Assembly (NCBI RefSeq): GCF_003977665.1
Contig: NZ_RYYV01000029.1
Coordinates: forward strand, 1-40,124
Reading direction: 5' to 3'
Source of the DNA: Dyella choica
Lineage (GTDB): Bacteria; Pseudomonadota; Gammaproteobacteria; Xanthomonadales; Rhodanobacteraceae
DNA: 40,124 bases
A program made the position numbers and the translations under genes. The notes below the pieces were generated by a model. It was not told the DNA's origin, made no database searches, and saw only the letters and a list, made by a program, of their open reading frames with translations. Position 1 is the stretch's first letter; each line of letters opens with the position of its first letter. Shown here piece after piece: positions 23,165 to 31,451 of the stretch.

Positions 23165-24232
23165 ATGCGCCTTGTGTTTACCGTAACCCTCACCAACGGG
23201 CGCCGTTTCGACGTGCAGCCGGGCGAAACCGTGCTGGAAGCCGCGCAGCGCGCCGGCATCGCCTTGCCGTATTCCTGCCGAGCCGGCGTGTGCGGCAGCT
23301 GCAAGGCCACGCTGATCGAGGGCCACTGCCACTATCCGCGCAATCCGCCGGCCGCGCTGGACGCGCGTGATCGCGTGCGGCACGCGGTGTTGCTGTGCCA
23401 GGCCGTACCGCTCGACGACCTGCTGGTGCAGGCGCGTGAAGTGACGTCGGTGGAAGATATCGTGCGCCGCCAGTTGGAGGTGCAGGTAAGCCGCAAATGG
23501 CTGCTCGCCCCCGATGTGATCGGCCTGCATTTGCAGCCCGCAGCAGGCGATATGCGCCTGAACTGGCTGCCGGGGCAATATCTGGACGTGCTGCTGGACG
23601 AAGGGCGCCGCCGTCCGTTTTCCATCGCCAATGGACCGCAGGCGGACGGTACGATCGAATTGCATGTGCGCCATGTGGCCGGTGGCGGATTCACCTCCTG
23701 GGTGAGCGAGGCGCTGCAGGAGGGCGACCGGCTGCGCATCGAAGGGCCGCTGGGTACGTTCGTGCCTCGCGAGGACTCGGAACGGCCGATGATCTTCATG
23801 GCCGGCGGCACCGGTTTTGCGCCGGTGAAAGCGATCCTCGAGCATTTCCTGGCGCTGGATACGCGCCGTTCGATCGATCTGTATTGGGGGGCGCGCAGCG
23901 CCGCGGATCTCTATCTGCGAGCGCATGCCGAGCAATGGGCGGCCATGGCGCATGCTTTGCGCTTCCATGCCGTACTGTCCGATCCGGAACAAGCGCGTCT
24001 GACGGGTTTACGCACGGGCCTGGTGCATGAGGCCGTGCTGGAAGACCACCCGGACCTGTCCGGCCACGATGTCTACATGAGCGGACCGCCGGCGATGGTG
24101 GATGCCGGACGCAAGCTGTTCGTGGATGCCGGCCTGCCCGAGGATCGCCTGTATTTCGATTCGTTCGAATACGCGCCGGACGTGCTTGCGCAGATTCTTG
24201 CGGGGCGGGCCGGTATAGCTGTGGAAGGGTAA
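23165..24232 (+). CDS. 2Fe-2S ferredoxin / FAD-NAD reductase (AscD-like)
   Basis: A 355-residue fusion protein: an N-terminal plant-type [2Fe-2S] domain with Cys38, Cys43, Cys46 and Cys78 (YSCRAGVCGSC...LLCQ), an FAD domain with RRRPFSIAN, and an NAD(P)H domain with MIFMAGGTGFAPVKAIL and a C-terminal YMSGPPAMVDAG. It is usually annotated as CDP-6-deoxy-L-threo-D-glycero-4-hexulose-3-dehydrase reductase (AscD/RfbI), but in xanthomonads it stands outside sugar clusters, and the in vivo electron acceptor is unknown. ATG 23165 was preferred because the protein aligns from MRLVFTVTL; an upstream ATG adds 14 residues overlapping the divergent promoter. Confidence 0.88.
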   Translation: MRLVFTVTLTNGRRFDVQPGETVLEAAQRAGIALPYSCRAGVCGSCKATLIEGHCHYPRNPPAALDARDRVRHAVLLCQAVPLDDLLVQAREVTSVEDIVRRQLEVQVSRKWLLAPDVIGLHLQPAAGDMRLNWLPGQYLDVLLDEGRRRPFSIANGPQADGTIELHVRHVAGGGFTSWVSEALQEGDRLRIEGPLGTFVPREDSERPMIFMAGGTGFAPVKAILEHFLALDTRRSIDLYWGARSAADLYLRAHAEQWAAMAHALRFHAVLSDPEQARLTGLRTGLVHEAVLEDHPDLSGHDVYMSGPPAMVDAGRKLFVDAGLPEDRLYFDSFEYAPDVLAQILAGRAGIAVEG

Positions 24233-24236
24233 GCCT

Positions 24237-24309
24237 GTAGGCTGGGATGGCAATCCCAGCTTTGCCATGCATCCGGTTTCGCGATGCCGGGATTGACATC
24301 CCAGCCTGC
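24237..24309. repeat. REP-like paired palindrome R5
   Basis: Left unit gtaggctgggatggcaatcc and right unit gggattgacatcccagcctg face each other around a spacer. It lies between the convergent ferredoxin-reductase and rhodanese genes and begins four bases after the upstream stop. Confidence 0.9.
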
Positions 24310-24319
24310 CCATTACGCG

Positions 24320-24763
24320 TCAGTTCTTGCCCTTCGCCACTGGCAACTGTGCCTGTTGCCAGGCGAGCACGCCGCCACCGAGCGTATACACGCGGGTAAA
24401 ACCGGCCTTGATCAGCCGCTGCGCGGCGCTGTCCGACTGGCGGCCGTCCTTGTCCATCACCACCACCGGCAGCTCGCGCGCCTTGACCAGGTCCTTGTGC
24501 TCCGGGTCGAACTGGCTCAGGGCTACGTGCCTGGCGCCTGGGACGTGCATCTTTTCGAAATCGGCGATGGCCGACAGATCGATCAGCAGCGGATTGTCGC
24601 GGTTGATCAGCTGGGTGAGGCCGGCCGGGGTCAGCTCCTTGTACTTGCGCAGCAAGACCATGACCTGGGTGACGAGCAGGGCGATCACCAGCCCCACCAA
24701 CAGCAGGGACAGCGCCAGATGGTTGCTCACGAACTGGGGCAGTTTGTGCAGGAAGTCGTTCAT
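24320..24763 (-). CDS. Membrane-anchored rhodanese-like protein (YibN type)
   Basis: A 147-residue protein: one N-terminal membrane helix (about 16-38) and a rhodanese domain (LIDLSAIADFEKMHVPGARH, then the GFTRVYTLGGGVLAW end block). The active-site loop reads VVVMDKDGRQS: Asp104 stands where the catalytic Cys of sulfurtransferases lies. E. coli YibN has the same Cys-to-Asp change, so this is the YibN class and not a fresh mutation; sulfur transfer is unlikely. YibN has been connected with membrane-protein insertion. The usual secB/grxC neighbours are absent. Confidence 0.88.
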   Translation of the reverse strand: MNDFLHKLPQFVSNHLALSLLLVGLVIALLVTQVMVLLRKYKELTPAGLTQLINRDNPLLIDLSAIADFEKMHVPGARHVALSQFDPEHKDLVKARELPVVVMDKDGRQSDSAAQRLIKAGFTRVYTLGGGVLAWQQAQLPVAKGKN

Positions 24764-24839
24764 GGGTCCACCGGGTGCAAGGGGCTTGAGGTAAACGGCG
24801 GATTATAGGCTAATCGGCGCGAACCTCGTTCCCCTTCGG

Positions 24840-25250
24840 CTACTGATTGAGATTGGGTATCCCGGTCTCCAGCCACCACTTGTTCTTGTCCGGGTCGTAG
24901 CGCCATACCTGATGGTCGACGATGGTGCGCACGGCCTGGGTGTGCAGGTTGGTCAAGCCGATGCTGACCGTCTGGCGCACTTCATTCTCGCCCGCTGGGA
25001 CGGGGCCGTTACCGTCGTCGTAATCGTTCACCTGCACCTGCTTGAAGTGCGCGCGATCGAGTTCGGTGATGGGGTGGGCTTCGCGCACCTTGGGGTCGAC
25101 GAACGCCTCGGCCATCTCGAAGCCATCCCAGCGCACTGTGTTCGCGTACGCAATCATGGTGTGGGCGAGCGAGTCGCTACGCCGGTCGGTGGCGCAGCCT
25201 GACAGCAACAACACGGTCGACAGCAGGATCGGACCGACGATACGACGCAT
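24840..25250 (-). CDS. Hypothetical lipoprotein, 136 aa
   Basis: A lipoprotein with signal sequence MRRIVGPILLSTVLLLSGC; the lipobox LSGC gives Cys19 as lipidation site. The mature part (ATDRRSDSLAHTMIAYANTV..., KQVQVNDYDDGNGPVPAGEN, WRYDPDKNKWWLETG) looks like a small beta-rich NTF2-like or DUF domain that I cannot name. ATG 25250 has GAGGGA eight bases upstream; ATG 25256 is too close to that site. The thioesterase gene ends 24 bases upstream of it on the same strand, so the two may be co-transcribed. Confidence 0.82.
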   Translation of the reverse strand: MRRIVGPILLSTVLLLSGCATDRRSDSLAHTMIAYANTVRWDGFEMAEAFVDPKVREAHPITELDRAHFKQVQVNDYDDGNGPVPAGENEVRQTVSIGLTNLHTQAVRTIVDHQVWRYDPDKNKWWLETGIPNLNQ

Positions 25251-25273
25251 GGGCATTCCCTCGTTAAGACAGC

Positions 25274-25756
25274 TCATTCTGCCGCAGCCGTGCGACGCTT
25301 CGCCACGAACTGTGCCTCAAGCGTGGCGGCCGGTTTACCCGCTTCGCCGGGCACCTGGCAAACCACGGTGATGCGTGCCCGCTTGCGGGCGGCAAGCGTG
25401 GCGAAGAAGGTTTCCCAGCTCGCTCCTTCGGCACACTGCGCCTCGGCCTGGAAGTCACCCCACAGCGGATCGAGGTAGCGCACGGTGGACTCGCCTACGT
25501 ACACGTCACAATCCTCGCCATGCTGGCGCAGGGCCAGTTCCACCACGCCCCAGCCGGCCAGCGTCATCAGGCTGGCCAGGCTGCCGCCGAAGGCGCAGCC
25601 TTTGTCGTTCACGTTCGGCGCCAGCGGACAGTTCAGCACCAGCCGTTTGCCGTCGTAGCTGCCCAGTTCGAGGTCCATGCTGCGGGCGAGGGGAATGCTT
25701 TCGCGGATGAAATCCACCAGGGCCAGGGCAGCAGTACGCGGATCGGACGGATTCAT
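25274..25756 (-). CDS. YiiD C-terminal-type thioesterase
   Basis: A 160-residue hotdog protein similar to the C-terminal domain of YiiD (FabY). The conserved segment NVNDKGCAFGGSLASLMTLAGWG holds the hotdog helix, and DVYVGESTVRYLDPLWGDF the next strand pair. Probably acts on an acyl-ACP or acyl-CoA; unlike YiiD it lacks the N-terminal acetyltransferase. ATG 25756 (MNPSDPRTAALALV) is the family-like start. It is divergent from hemD with only 52 bp between. Confidence 0.85.
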   Translation of the reverse strand: MNPSDPRTAALALVDFIRESIPLARSMDLELGSYDGKRLVLNCPLAPNVNDKGCAFGGSLASLMTLAGWGVVELALRQHGEDCDVYVGESTVRYLDPLWGDFQAEAQCAEGASWETFFATLAARKRARITVVCQVPGEAGKPAATLEAQFVAKRRTAAAE

Positions 25757-25795
25757 CAGGCTTGCAATGCAGGGAGGGGCGCCAAGTGTAGAGGC

Positions 25796-25801
25796 TACAC
25801 T
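25796..25801 (+). promoter_or_regulatory. Candidate -10 element of hemD
   Basis: TACACT ends seven bases before the hemD ATG, which would place transcription start at or next to the start codon. A short dyad (agtgta-gaggc-tacact) overlaps it. No good -35 hexamer is visible. Confidence 0.35.
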
Positions 25802-25808
25802 CCGCCCC

Positions 25809-26585
25809 ATGCCGCTTCCTCTTCCCTTCAGCAAGCTCGCGGGTTACACCGTGGTCATCACCCGCCCCGCCGGCACCGGTACGTCGCTGGCCAAAAAGGT
25901 TCGCGCGCTGGGCGGCACGCCACTGCTGTTGCCTGGCCTTTCCCTGCGCGGCGTTGCCGATCCGCAGCATGCGCGGGCGCAATGGTGCGAAGCCCAGCAT
26001 GACGAGGTGCTGGTCTTCAGCAGCCCCGCAGCCGTACGTTACGCGCTGCTGCTTGCCCCGTTGAACAGAGAACATGGAACGGTCATCGCTGTGGGCCAGG
26101 GCACAGCGCGCGCCCTCCATCGGCACGGCATCGATGCTCAGGTGCCGGCTTCCCGCCAGGATAGTGAAGGCGTGCTATCGCTGCCGCCGTTTCAGCAGCC
26201 GCATGGCAAGCGGGTTGCCTTGATCACGGCGCCGGGCGGACGCGGCCTGATGCAACAGCAGCTCGTGCAACGAGGAGCGAAGCTGCGCGAAGTGCACGTG
26301 TACCGCCGCGCCGCTTCCAGGTTGAACCGACGCCACCAGGAGGCCGTGCTGCAGCTGCCGGCCACGGCTTGTGTGTTGTTCTCCAGCACCGAGGCCCTGC
26401 AAAACCTCAAGGGCCAGCTGCCGGCCGCAGCCTGGGAGCACCTGTGCCAGGCCATCGCCATCGTCAGCAGCGAGCGGATCGAGGAGGCGGCGCAACGGGC
26501 CGGATTCCAGCGTATTCATCGGGCCGCGTCGGCCAACCAGGCGGACCTGCTCGCCGCCGCGTGCGAAATCCACTCACGCCCGTAG
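25809..26585 (+). CDS. hemD: Uroporphyrinogen-III synthase HemD
   Basis: HemD closes and inverts ring D of hydroxymethylbilane to give uroporphyrinogen III, the branch point to haem, sirohaem and cobalamin. The 258-residue protein shows the bilobed family pattern: YTVVITRPAGTGTSLAKKV in domain 1, FSSPAAVRYALLL, then VALITAPGGRGLMQQQL and VYRRAAS in domain 2, and VLFSSTEALQNLKGQL near the end. Sequence in this family is poorly conserved, but context (hemX and hemY next) supports it. ATG 25809 was chosen because the upstream frame overlaps the divergent gene. No Shine-Dalgarno is visible. hemC is not adjacent. Confidence 0.92.
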   Translation: MPLPLPFSKLAGYTVVITRPAGTGTSLAKKVRALGGTPLLLPGLSLRGVADPQHARAQWCEAQHDEVLVFSSPAAVRYALLLAPLNREHGTVIAVGQGTARALHRHGIDAQVPASRQDSEGVLSLPPFQQPHGKRVALITAPGGRGLMQQQLVQRGAKLREVHVYRRAASRLNRRHQEAVLQLPATACVLFSSTEALQNLKGQLPAAAWEHLCQAIAIVSSERIEEAAQRAGFQRIHRAASANQADLLAAACEIHSRP

Positions 26586-26588
26586 CGT

Positions 26589-26655
26589 GTAGGCTGGGAT
26601 GGCAATCCCAGCATCGGCAAGCCGCCGGAGAGCTGGGATTGCCATCCCAGCCTAC
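26589..26655. repeat. REP-like paired palindrome R6
   Basis: Left unit gtaggctgggatggcaatcc and right unit gggattgccatcccagccta, nearly perfect mirror copies, located in the 143-bp gap between hemD and hemX. A REP here could cause partial termination or mRNA stabilisation inside the hem cluster. Confidence 0.9.
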
Positions 26656-26716
26656 CCCGCGAACATGCAGGCGCGGTGATGCCTATGCAGGGTGATTCAG
26701 AACTTCCCTGTGCTGT

Positions 26717-26722
26717 TAGCAT
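26717..26722 (+). promoter_or_regulatory. Candidate -10 element of hemX
   Basis: TAGCAT lies six bases before the hemX ATG; the gene has no Shine-Dalgarno. If used, the transcript would start at the start codon. The -35 region is weak. Confidence 0.3.
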
Positions 26723-26728
26723 GCGCGC

Positions 26729-27847
26729 ATGAGCCAGGAAGATCTCACTCCCGACGTACGCACCACGCCCGGCATGGGCACTTCTGCCGATGCCGCGCGC
26801 CGCAGCCGGCCCGCGCCACCGGCCCGTCCTAGTGGCGGTGCCGTCGCTCTGGCTCTGTTGCTGGCCCTGATCGCCATCGTCGGCGTGAGCTACGTGGCCT
26901 GGCGACAGTGGCAATTGCTGCATATCAACGCCCAGGCGTTGCGCACTACGGCTACGCTGGAAGAGCGGGTCAACAGCATGGAGCACCAGCTCTCGGGCAC
27001 GGCCAACCAGGGCAACCTGCTGTTGCAGCGCTTGAACGATGCCGAGCAGGTCAACCGCTCCTTGCGCGAAGAACTGCTGTCGCAAGACCAGCGCATGCGC
27101 GATCTGGAAGAAGCCGTCGGCAAGCTCTCCGAAAAGACCTTGTCCGGGCAGGACGCCATGCGCCTGGACGAAGCCGAATCCTTGTTGCGCATGGGCGCCG
27201 AACGCTACAGCCTGTTCCATGATGCACGAGGCGCTGCGCAGGCTTTCGCCTTGGCCGGCCAGACCCTGGCCGGCGTGAACGACAACGCTTTCAAGGGCGT
27301 ACAGCAGAACATCGATGCCGAGCACGAAGCGCTGGTGAAAAGCCAACCGGCCGATCCGCAGCAGGCGCTCGATAGCGTGGCGCAGCTGCGCACCGAGCTT
27401 CCCAATCTGCCCTTGAAGCCGCTGGACGAACCGGTGGCGCCGGAAGGCAGCAGCGTGTGGGCACGGATCAAACATGCGCTCTACGGTGTCATCCAGATCA
27501 AACGCGACAACGGCGCGCCGGTTGATATCGCCGATGCACGCATTGCACGCGAGCTGGTGGCACTGGACCTCGCACAGACCCAGGCCGCGCTGCTGGCGTG
27601 GGACGACGAAGCCGGCAGCGCGGCATTGAAGCGCGCCGATGCAGGGCTTGCCGTGCAGTTCGATGCGCAATCGTCCGCCGTACAGCAGACGCGTCAGCGC
27701 ATCGCCGCGTTGCTTGCCCAGCTCAAGCCGGCCGCGCCGGTGAGGCTGGGTGCGGCGCTGGCCGAACTGCGCAACCTGCGCGCCGTGCACGCGCTCAAGC
27801 CGAACTCCGAAAACGCAGTTGCGCCATCCAACGGGGCCAAACCATGA
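26729..27847 (+). CDS. hemX: HemX family membrane protein
   Basis: A 372-residue HemX protein: a Pro/Arg-rich cytoplasmic N-terminus, one membrane helix (about 38-58, VALALLLALIAIVGVSYVAW), then a coiled-coil periplasmic part (LEERVNSMEHQLSGTANQ..., SLREELLSQDQRMRDLEEAV) and the conserved LDEAESLLRMGAERY region. Often labelled uroporphyrinogen-III C-methyltransferase, but the SAM-binding enzyme domain is absent; the role in tetrapyrrole synthesis is structural or unknown. hemY starts inside its stop codon (ATGA overlap). Confidence 0.9.
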   Translation: MSQEDLTPDVRTTPGMGTSADAARRSRPAPPARPSGGAVALALLLALIAIVGVSYVAWRQWQLLHINAQALRTTATLEERVNSMEHQLSGTANQGNLLLQRLNDAEQVNRSLREELLSQDQRMRDLEEAVGKLSEKTLSGQDAMRLDEAESLLRMGAERYSLFHDARGAAQAFALAGQTLAGVNDNAFKGVQQNIDAEHEALVKSQPADPQQALDSVAQLRTELPNLPLKPLDEPVAPEGSSVWARIKHALYGVIQIKRDNGAPVDIADARIARELVALDLAQTQAALLAWDDEAGSAALKRADAGLAVQFDAQSSAVQQTRQRIAALLAQLKPAAPVRLGAALAELRNLRAVHALKPNSENAVAPSNGAKP

Positions 27848-29103
27848 AGTTGTGGCGCTGGATCCTGGCGTTGGTGATCGTTGCCGCGCTGGCCGCGTTC
27901 GGCTGGCATTGGGTGGCGCAGGACCCCGGCTACGTGCTGCTGCGTTTGCGTGGTTACACCGTGCAGACCAGCCTGCTGGCGGCGGTGGTGATCCTATTGC
28001 TGGCATGGGCTTTGTTCGGCCTGCTTTGGCGCGCCGCGCGCTGGCCGTTCGGAGCGTTCTCGCGCCGCCATCGCCGCATGAGCCAGCAACGGCTGGCCGA
28101 TGGCCTGGTCGCCATGATGGAAGGCCGCCATGGCGATGCCGAGCGCGAACTGCATCGCGCGTCTCGCCTCAATACCTTGCGTGGTCCTGCGTTGCTCGCC
28201 GCCGCCGAAGCTGCGTCGCGGCGGGGTGAGCATGGCCGTGCGCTGGAAGCATTGAATCAGGCCGCGCAAGTCGCGCCACGCGCAGCCCGTGTACTGCGCG
28301 CGCGCGTCTTGCGCCGCGATGGCAAGCCGGGCGAAGCGCTTGCCTTGCTCACGCCGGAAGCCGACAGCGGCAACCTCAGTCCTGGCGGCTGGCGGGAACT
28401 GGCGCTGGCGTCACTGGCTGTCGGCGATACCCGTCGCGCACGCAGCGCGCTGGAACCCTTGCAGAAAAGCGGCGTGATGAGCGCCCGCGGCTACGCTGCG
28501 CTGGAAACTCGGGTGCTGGTGGCGAGCATCCAGGCCACCGGCGACGGCGCTGTGCTGAATACGCTGTGGTCGCAATTGCCCAAGTCGCAGCGCCGCGCAC
28601 CGGCGGTGGTTGACGCGTATGCACGCAAGGCGGCGAGCTACGGTCTCGTGCTGCCAGCCATGGACGAAGTGGAATCCGCCTTGCGTCGCGAATGGTCGTC
28701 GCAGCTGGTGGAAACTTATGGCGCGCTGGGAGGCGACGATCTCGACGCACGCCTGCGTCGTGCCGAAGGCTGGCTCGATGCGCATCCCAATGACGCCAGC
28801 CTGCTGCTGGCCTTGGGGCGGATGTCGGTGCGCCTGGCATTGTGGGCCAAGGCGCGCCCCTATCTTGAGCGCTCACTGGCCCTCTCGCCCAGTGCAAGTG
28901 CGTGGGAAAGCCTCGGCGATACCTATATGGGCATGGACGACGCGGCGCTTGCGCAGCGTTGCTATCGCAATGCCATAGCGATGGTGCGTGGAGAAAAGCC
29001 GGAGCTGCTGCCTGAAGACAGCATGGTAGGCGGAAGGCTGGATACGCGGCCGATCGCGATCGAAGAGCGCGATGTGCATGGGGTGCCGCGGCTGAAGGGG
29101 TGA
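27844..29103 (+). CDS. hemY: HemY protein with TPR repeats
   Basis: A 419-residue proteobacterial HemY (not the Bacillus protoporphyrinogen oxidase). Two N-terminal membrane helices (about 3-22 and 41-64) with the signature QDPGYVLLRLRGYTVQTSL between them, then a cytoplasmic series of tetratricopeptide-like repeats (GDAERELHRASRLN, GEHGRALEALNQAAQVAP, WAKARPYLERSLALSPSASAWESLGDTYMGM). HemY is thought to help organise haem biosynthesis enzymes. It overlaps hemX by four bases and is followed by REP R7. Confidence 0.93.
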   Translation: MKLWRWILALVIVAALAAFGWHWVAQDPGYVLLRLRGYTVQTSLLAAVVILLLAWALFGLLWRAARWPFGAFSRRHRRMSQQRLADGLVAMMEGRHGDAERELHRASRLNTLRGPALLAAAEAASRRGEHGRALEALNQAAQVAPRAARVLRARVLRRDGKPGEALALLTPEADSGNLSPGGWRELALASLAVGDTRRARSALEPLQKSGVMSARGYAALETRVLVASIQATGDGAVLNTLWSQLPKSQRRAPAVVDAYARKAASYGLVLPAMDEVESALRREWSSQLVETYGALGGDDLDARLRRAEGWLDAHPNDASLLLALGRMSVRLALWAKARPYLERSLALSPSASAWESLGDTYMGMDDAALAQRCYRNAIAMVRGEKPELLPEDSMVGGRLDTRPIAIEERDVHGVPRLKG

Positions 29104-29125
29104 TCGAAAGTCCCCCTTCAAGCGG

Positions 29126-29192
29126 GTAGGCTGGGATGATAATCCCAGCTTCCATGCGGTATCCGGGTGCTGGGATTGCCATCCCAGCCTAC
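29126..29192. repeat. REP-like paired palindrome R7
   Basis: Left unit gtaggctgggatgataatcc and right unit gggattgccatcccagccta, in the gap between hemY and uvrD. It probably ends or insulates the hem transcript. Confidence 0.9.
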
Positions 29193-29223
29193 GCACGCCT
29201 CAGTGGCATTTCGGCACACCCGC

Positions 29224-29229
29224 TACAAT
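29224..29229 (+). promoter_or_regulatory. -10 element of uvrD (possible leaderless transcript)
   Basis: TACAAT, one mismatch from the consensus, ends seven bases before the uvrD ATG. Transcription would start at or within a base of the start codon, and there is no Shine-Dalgarno. The -35 region (cagtgg, 17-bp spacing) is weak. Confidence 0.5.
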
Positions 29230-29236
29230 CCTGCAC

Positions 29237-31441
29237 ATGGATGTCTCTCACCTGATCGATTCGCTCAACGATGCGCAGCGCGAAGCCGTCTGTGCACCGC
29301 CCGGCCACTACCTGGTCCTCGCCGGCGCCGGTTCTGGGAAAACCCGCGTGCTCACCAACCGCATCGGTTGGCTCAACCAGGTGGAGCGCGTGCCGCCATG
29401 GGCGATCCTGGCCGTCACCTTCACCAACAAGGCCGCGGGGGAAATGCGCGCGCGCCTGGACAACCTGATTCCGGGCGGCACGCAGGGCCTCACCGTCGGC
29501 ACCTTCCACGGCATTGCGCACCGCCTGTTGCGCCGTCATTGGCGCGAAGCCGGTTTGCCGGAGAGCTTCCAGATCCTCGATGCGGACGACCAGCAACGCC
29601 TGGTCAAACGTGTGGTCGCCGGCCTCGGCCTGGACGAAGCGCGCTTCCCGCCACGCCAGGCCGCCTGGCAGATCAACAGCTGGAAGGACGAAGGCAAGCG
29701 GCCGGAAAACATCGAGCACCACCAGCATCCGGTCACGCGCACATTGGTACAGATCTACCAGGCCTATGAAGACGCCTGCCGCCGCGCCGGCCTGGTGGAC
29801 TTCGCCGAGCTGCTATTGCGCGCGCACGAGCTATGGCTGAAGCAACCGGCCGTGCTGGAGCATTACCAGCAACGCTGGCGCTATTTGCTGATCGACGAAT
29901 TCCAGGACACCAATGCCCTGCAGTACGCATGGATCCGCGTGCTGGCCGGTTCCTCCGGCCAGGTGTTCGTGGTGGGCGACGACGACCAGGCCATCTACGG
30001 CTGGCGCGGCGCCAAGGTAGAAAACGTGCAGCAATTCCTGCGCGATTTCCCGGGTGCGCGTACGATCAAGCTCGAACAGAACTATCGCTCCACCTCCACC
30101 ATCCTGAAGGCCGCCAACAGCGTCATCGAACGCAACGGCAATCGGCTCGGCAAGCAATTGTGGACGGCCGGCGAGGAAGGTGAGCGCATCTCGGTATACG
30201 CTGCCTACAACGAACAGGACGAGGCGCGCTTCGTGATCGAGCGCATCCGCGAGTACATCGCCGAGCATGGCGATGCGAAGGACTGCGCGATCCTCTACCG
30301 CTCCAACGCGCAATCGCGCAATTTCGAAGAACAGCTGATCCAGCACGATGTTCCGTACCGCGTCTACGGCGGCCTGCGCTTTTTCGAGCGTGCGGAAATC
30401 AAGGACGCGCTTTCCTATCTGCGCCTCACTGCCAACCGTCACGACGACGCGGCGTTCGAGCGCACGGTAAACACGCCGCCGCGCGGCATCGGCGATCGCA
30501 CGCTGGACGTGCTGCGCCGGCGCGCGCGCAGCGAACGCCTGTCGATGTGGGAAGCGGCGCTGGGTGAATTGAGCACCGGTACGGAACTGGCAGGGCGCGC
30601 GAAGAACGCGGTGAAAAGCTTTTTGGCCATGATCGACGAGATGGCCCGCACTTTTGCGTCCTCCCTGACAACGGAAACTGGCAACGCATTGTCGCTTGCC
30701 GAACAGATCGACCACGCCATCGTCCAATCCGGCCTGCGCGACTTCTACGAAAAGGACAGCCGCGGCAATGCCGAGTCGCGCGTGGAGAATCTGGACGAGC
30801 TGGTCAACGTCGCCAGCCGTTTCGAGCTCACGCCGGACGACATTGAGGCCAACTTGAGCGAGTTGTCCGCCTTTCTCTCGCATGCCGCGCTGGAAGCCGG
30901 CGAAGGCCAGGGCGAGTCCTGGGACAATTGCGTGCAGCTGATGACGCTGCATTCGGCCAAGGGCCTGGAGTTTCCGCTGGTGTTCCTGGTCGGCGTGGAA
31001 GAAGGCCTGTTTCCCAGCCAGCGCTCGGTCGAGGATGAAGGGCGCCTGGAAGAAGAGCGTCGTCTCGCCTATGTCGGCATCACACGTGCGCGCCAGCGCC
31101 TGATCATCACGCACGCCGAGTCACGCCGCATGCATGGTACCGAGATGCTGTCGCGGCCTTCGCGCTTCCTCGCCGAAATCCCACCGTCGCTGCTCGATGA
31201 AGTTCGCCCGCGCGTGCAGGTGAGCCGCCCCCTGTATGCCGGCCGTTTCGCCGAACCGCCGCCGTCGCTGCAGGAAGATCTGCCGGTCAGGCTGGGCCAG
31301 CGTGTGAGCCATCCGAGCTTCGGCGAAGGTGTGGTGGTGAGTGCGGAGGGCAGCGGTGCCCATACGCGCCTGCAGGTAAATTTCGAAGGAGCCGGCAGCA
31401 AATGGCTGGTGGCGGCTTACGCCAAGCTCACACCGCTGTAA
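29237..31441 (+). CDS. uvrD: DNA helicase II UvrD
   Basis: A 734-residue superfamily 1A helicase, 3' to 5', acting in nucleotide-excision and mismatch repair. Motif I is GAGSGKT (30-36), motif Ia AVTFTNKAAGEMR, motif II LIDEFQDTN, motif III VVGDDDQAIYGWRGA, motif IV LEQNYRST, motif V LMTLHSAKGLEF and motif VI LAYVGITRARQRL, all intact. The C-terminal tail (RVSHPSFGEGVVVSAEGSG...LQVNFEGAGSKWLVAAYAKL) is the Tudor-like RNA-polymerase-binding domain typical of UvrD/PcrA. Monocistronic or followed closely by the FUSC gene. Confidence 0.96.
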   Translation: MDVSHLIDSLNDAQREAVCAPPGHYLVLAGAGSGKTRVLTNRIGWLNQVERVPPWAILAVTFTNKAAGEMRARLDNLIPGGTQGLTVGTFHGIAHRLLRRHWREAGLPESFQILDADDQQRLVKRVVAGLGLDEARFPPRQAAWQINSWKDEGKRPENIEHHQHPVTRTLVQIYQAYEDACRRAGLVDFAELLLRAHELWLKQPAVLEHYQQRWRYLLIDEFQDTNALQYAWIRVLAGSSGQVFVVGDDDQAIYGWRGAKVENVQQFLRDFPGARTIKLEQNYRSTSTILKAANSVIERNGNRLGKQLWTAGEEGERISVYAAYNEQDEARFVIERIREYIAEHGDAKDCAILYRSNAQSRNFEEQLIQHDVPYRVYGGLRFFERAEIKDALSYLRLTANRHDDAAFERTVNTPPRGIGDRTLDVLRRRARSERLSMWEAALGELSTGTELAGRAKNAVKSFLAMIDEMARTFASSLTTETGNALSLAEQIDHAIVQSGLRDFYEKDSRGNAESRVENLDELVNVASRFELTPDDIEANLSELSAFLSHAALEAGEGQGESWDNCVQLMTLHSAKGLEFPLVFLVGVEEGLFPSQRSVEDEGRLEEERRLAYVGITRARQRLIITHAESRRMHGTEMLSRPSRFLAEIPPSLLDEVRPRVQVSRPLYAGRFAEPPPSLQEDLPVRLGQRVSHPSFGEGVVVSAEGSGAHTRLQVNFEGAGSKWLVAAYAKLTPL

Positions 31442-31451
31442 GGATGCCCCA

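Noticed and set aside
26729-27847. HemX as a functional uroporphyrinogen-III methyltransferase
   Set aside because: The protein has one membrane helix and coiled coil but no SAM-binding methylase motifs.
26516-28006. 496-aa minus-strand frame opposite hemD/hemX/hemY
   Set aside because: Covers three overlapping sense genes with known families and runs through REP R6; not coding.
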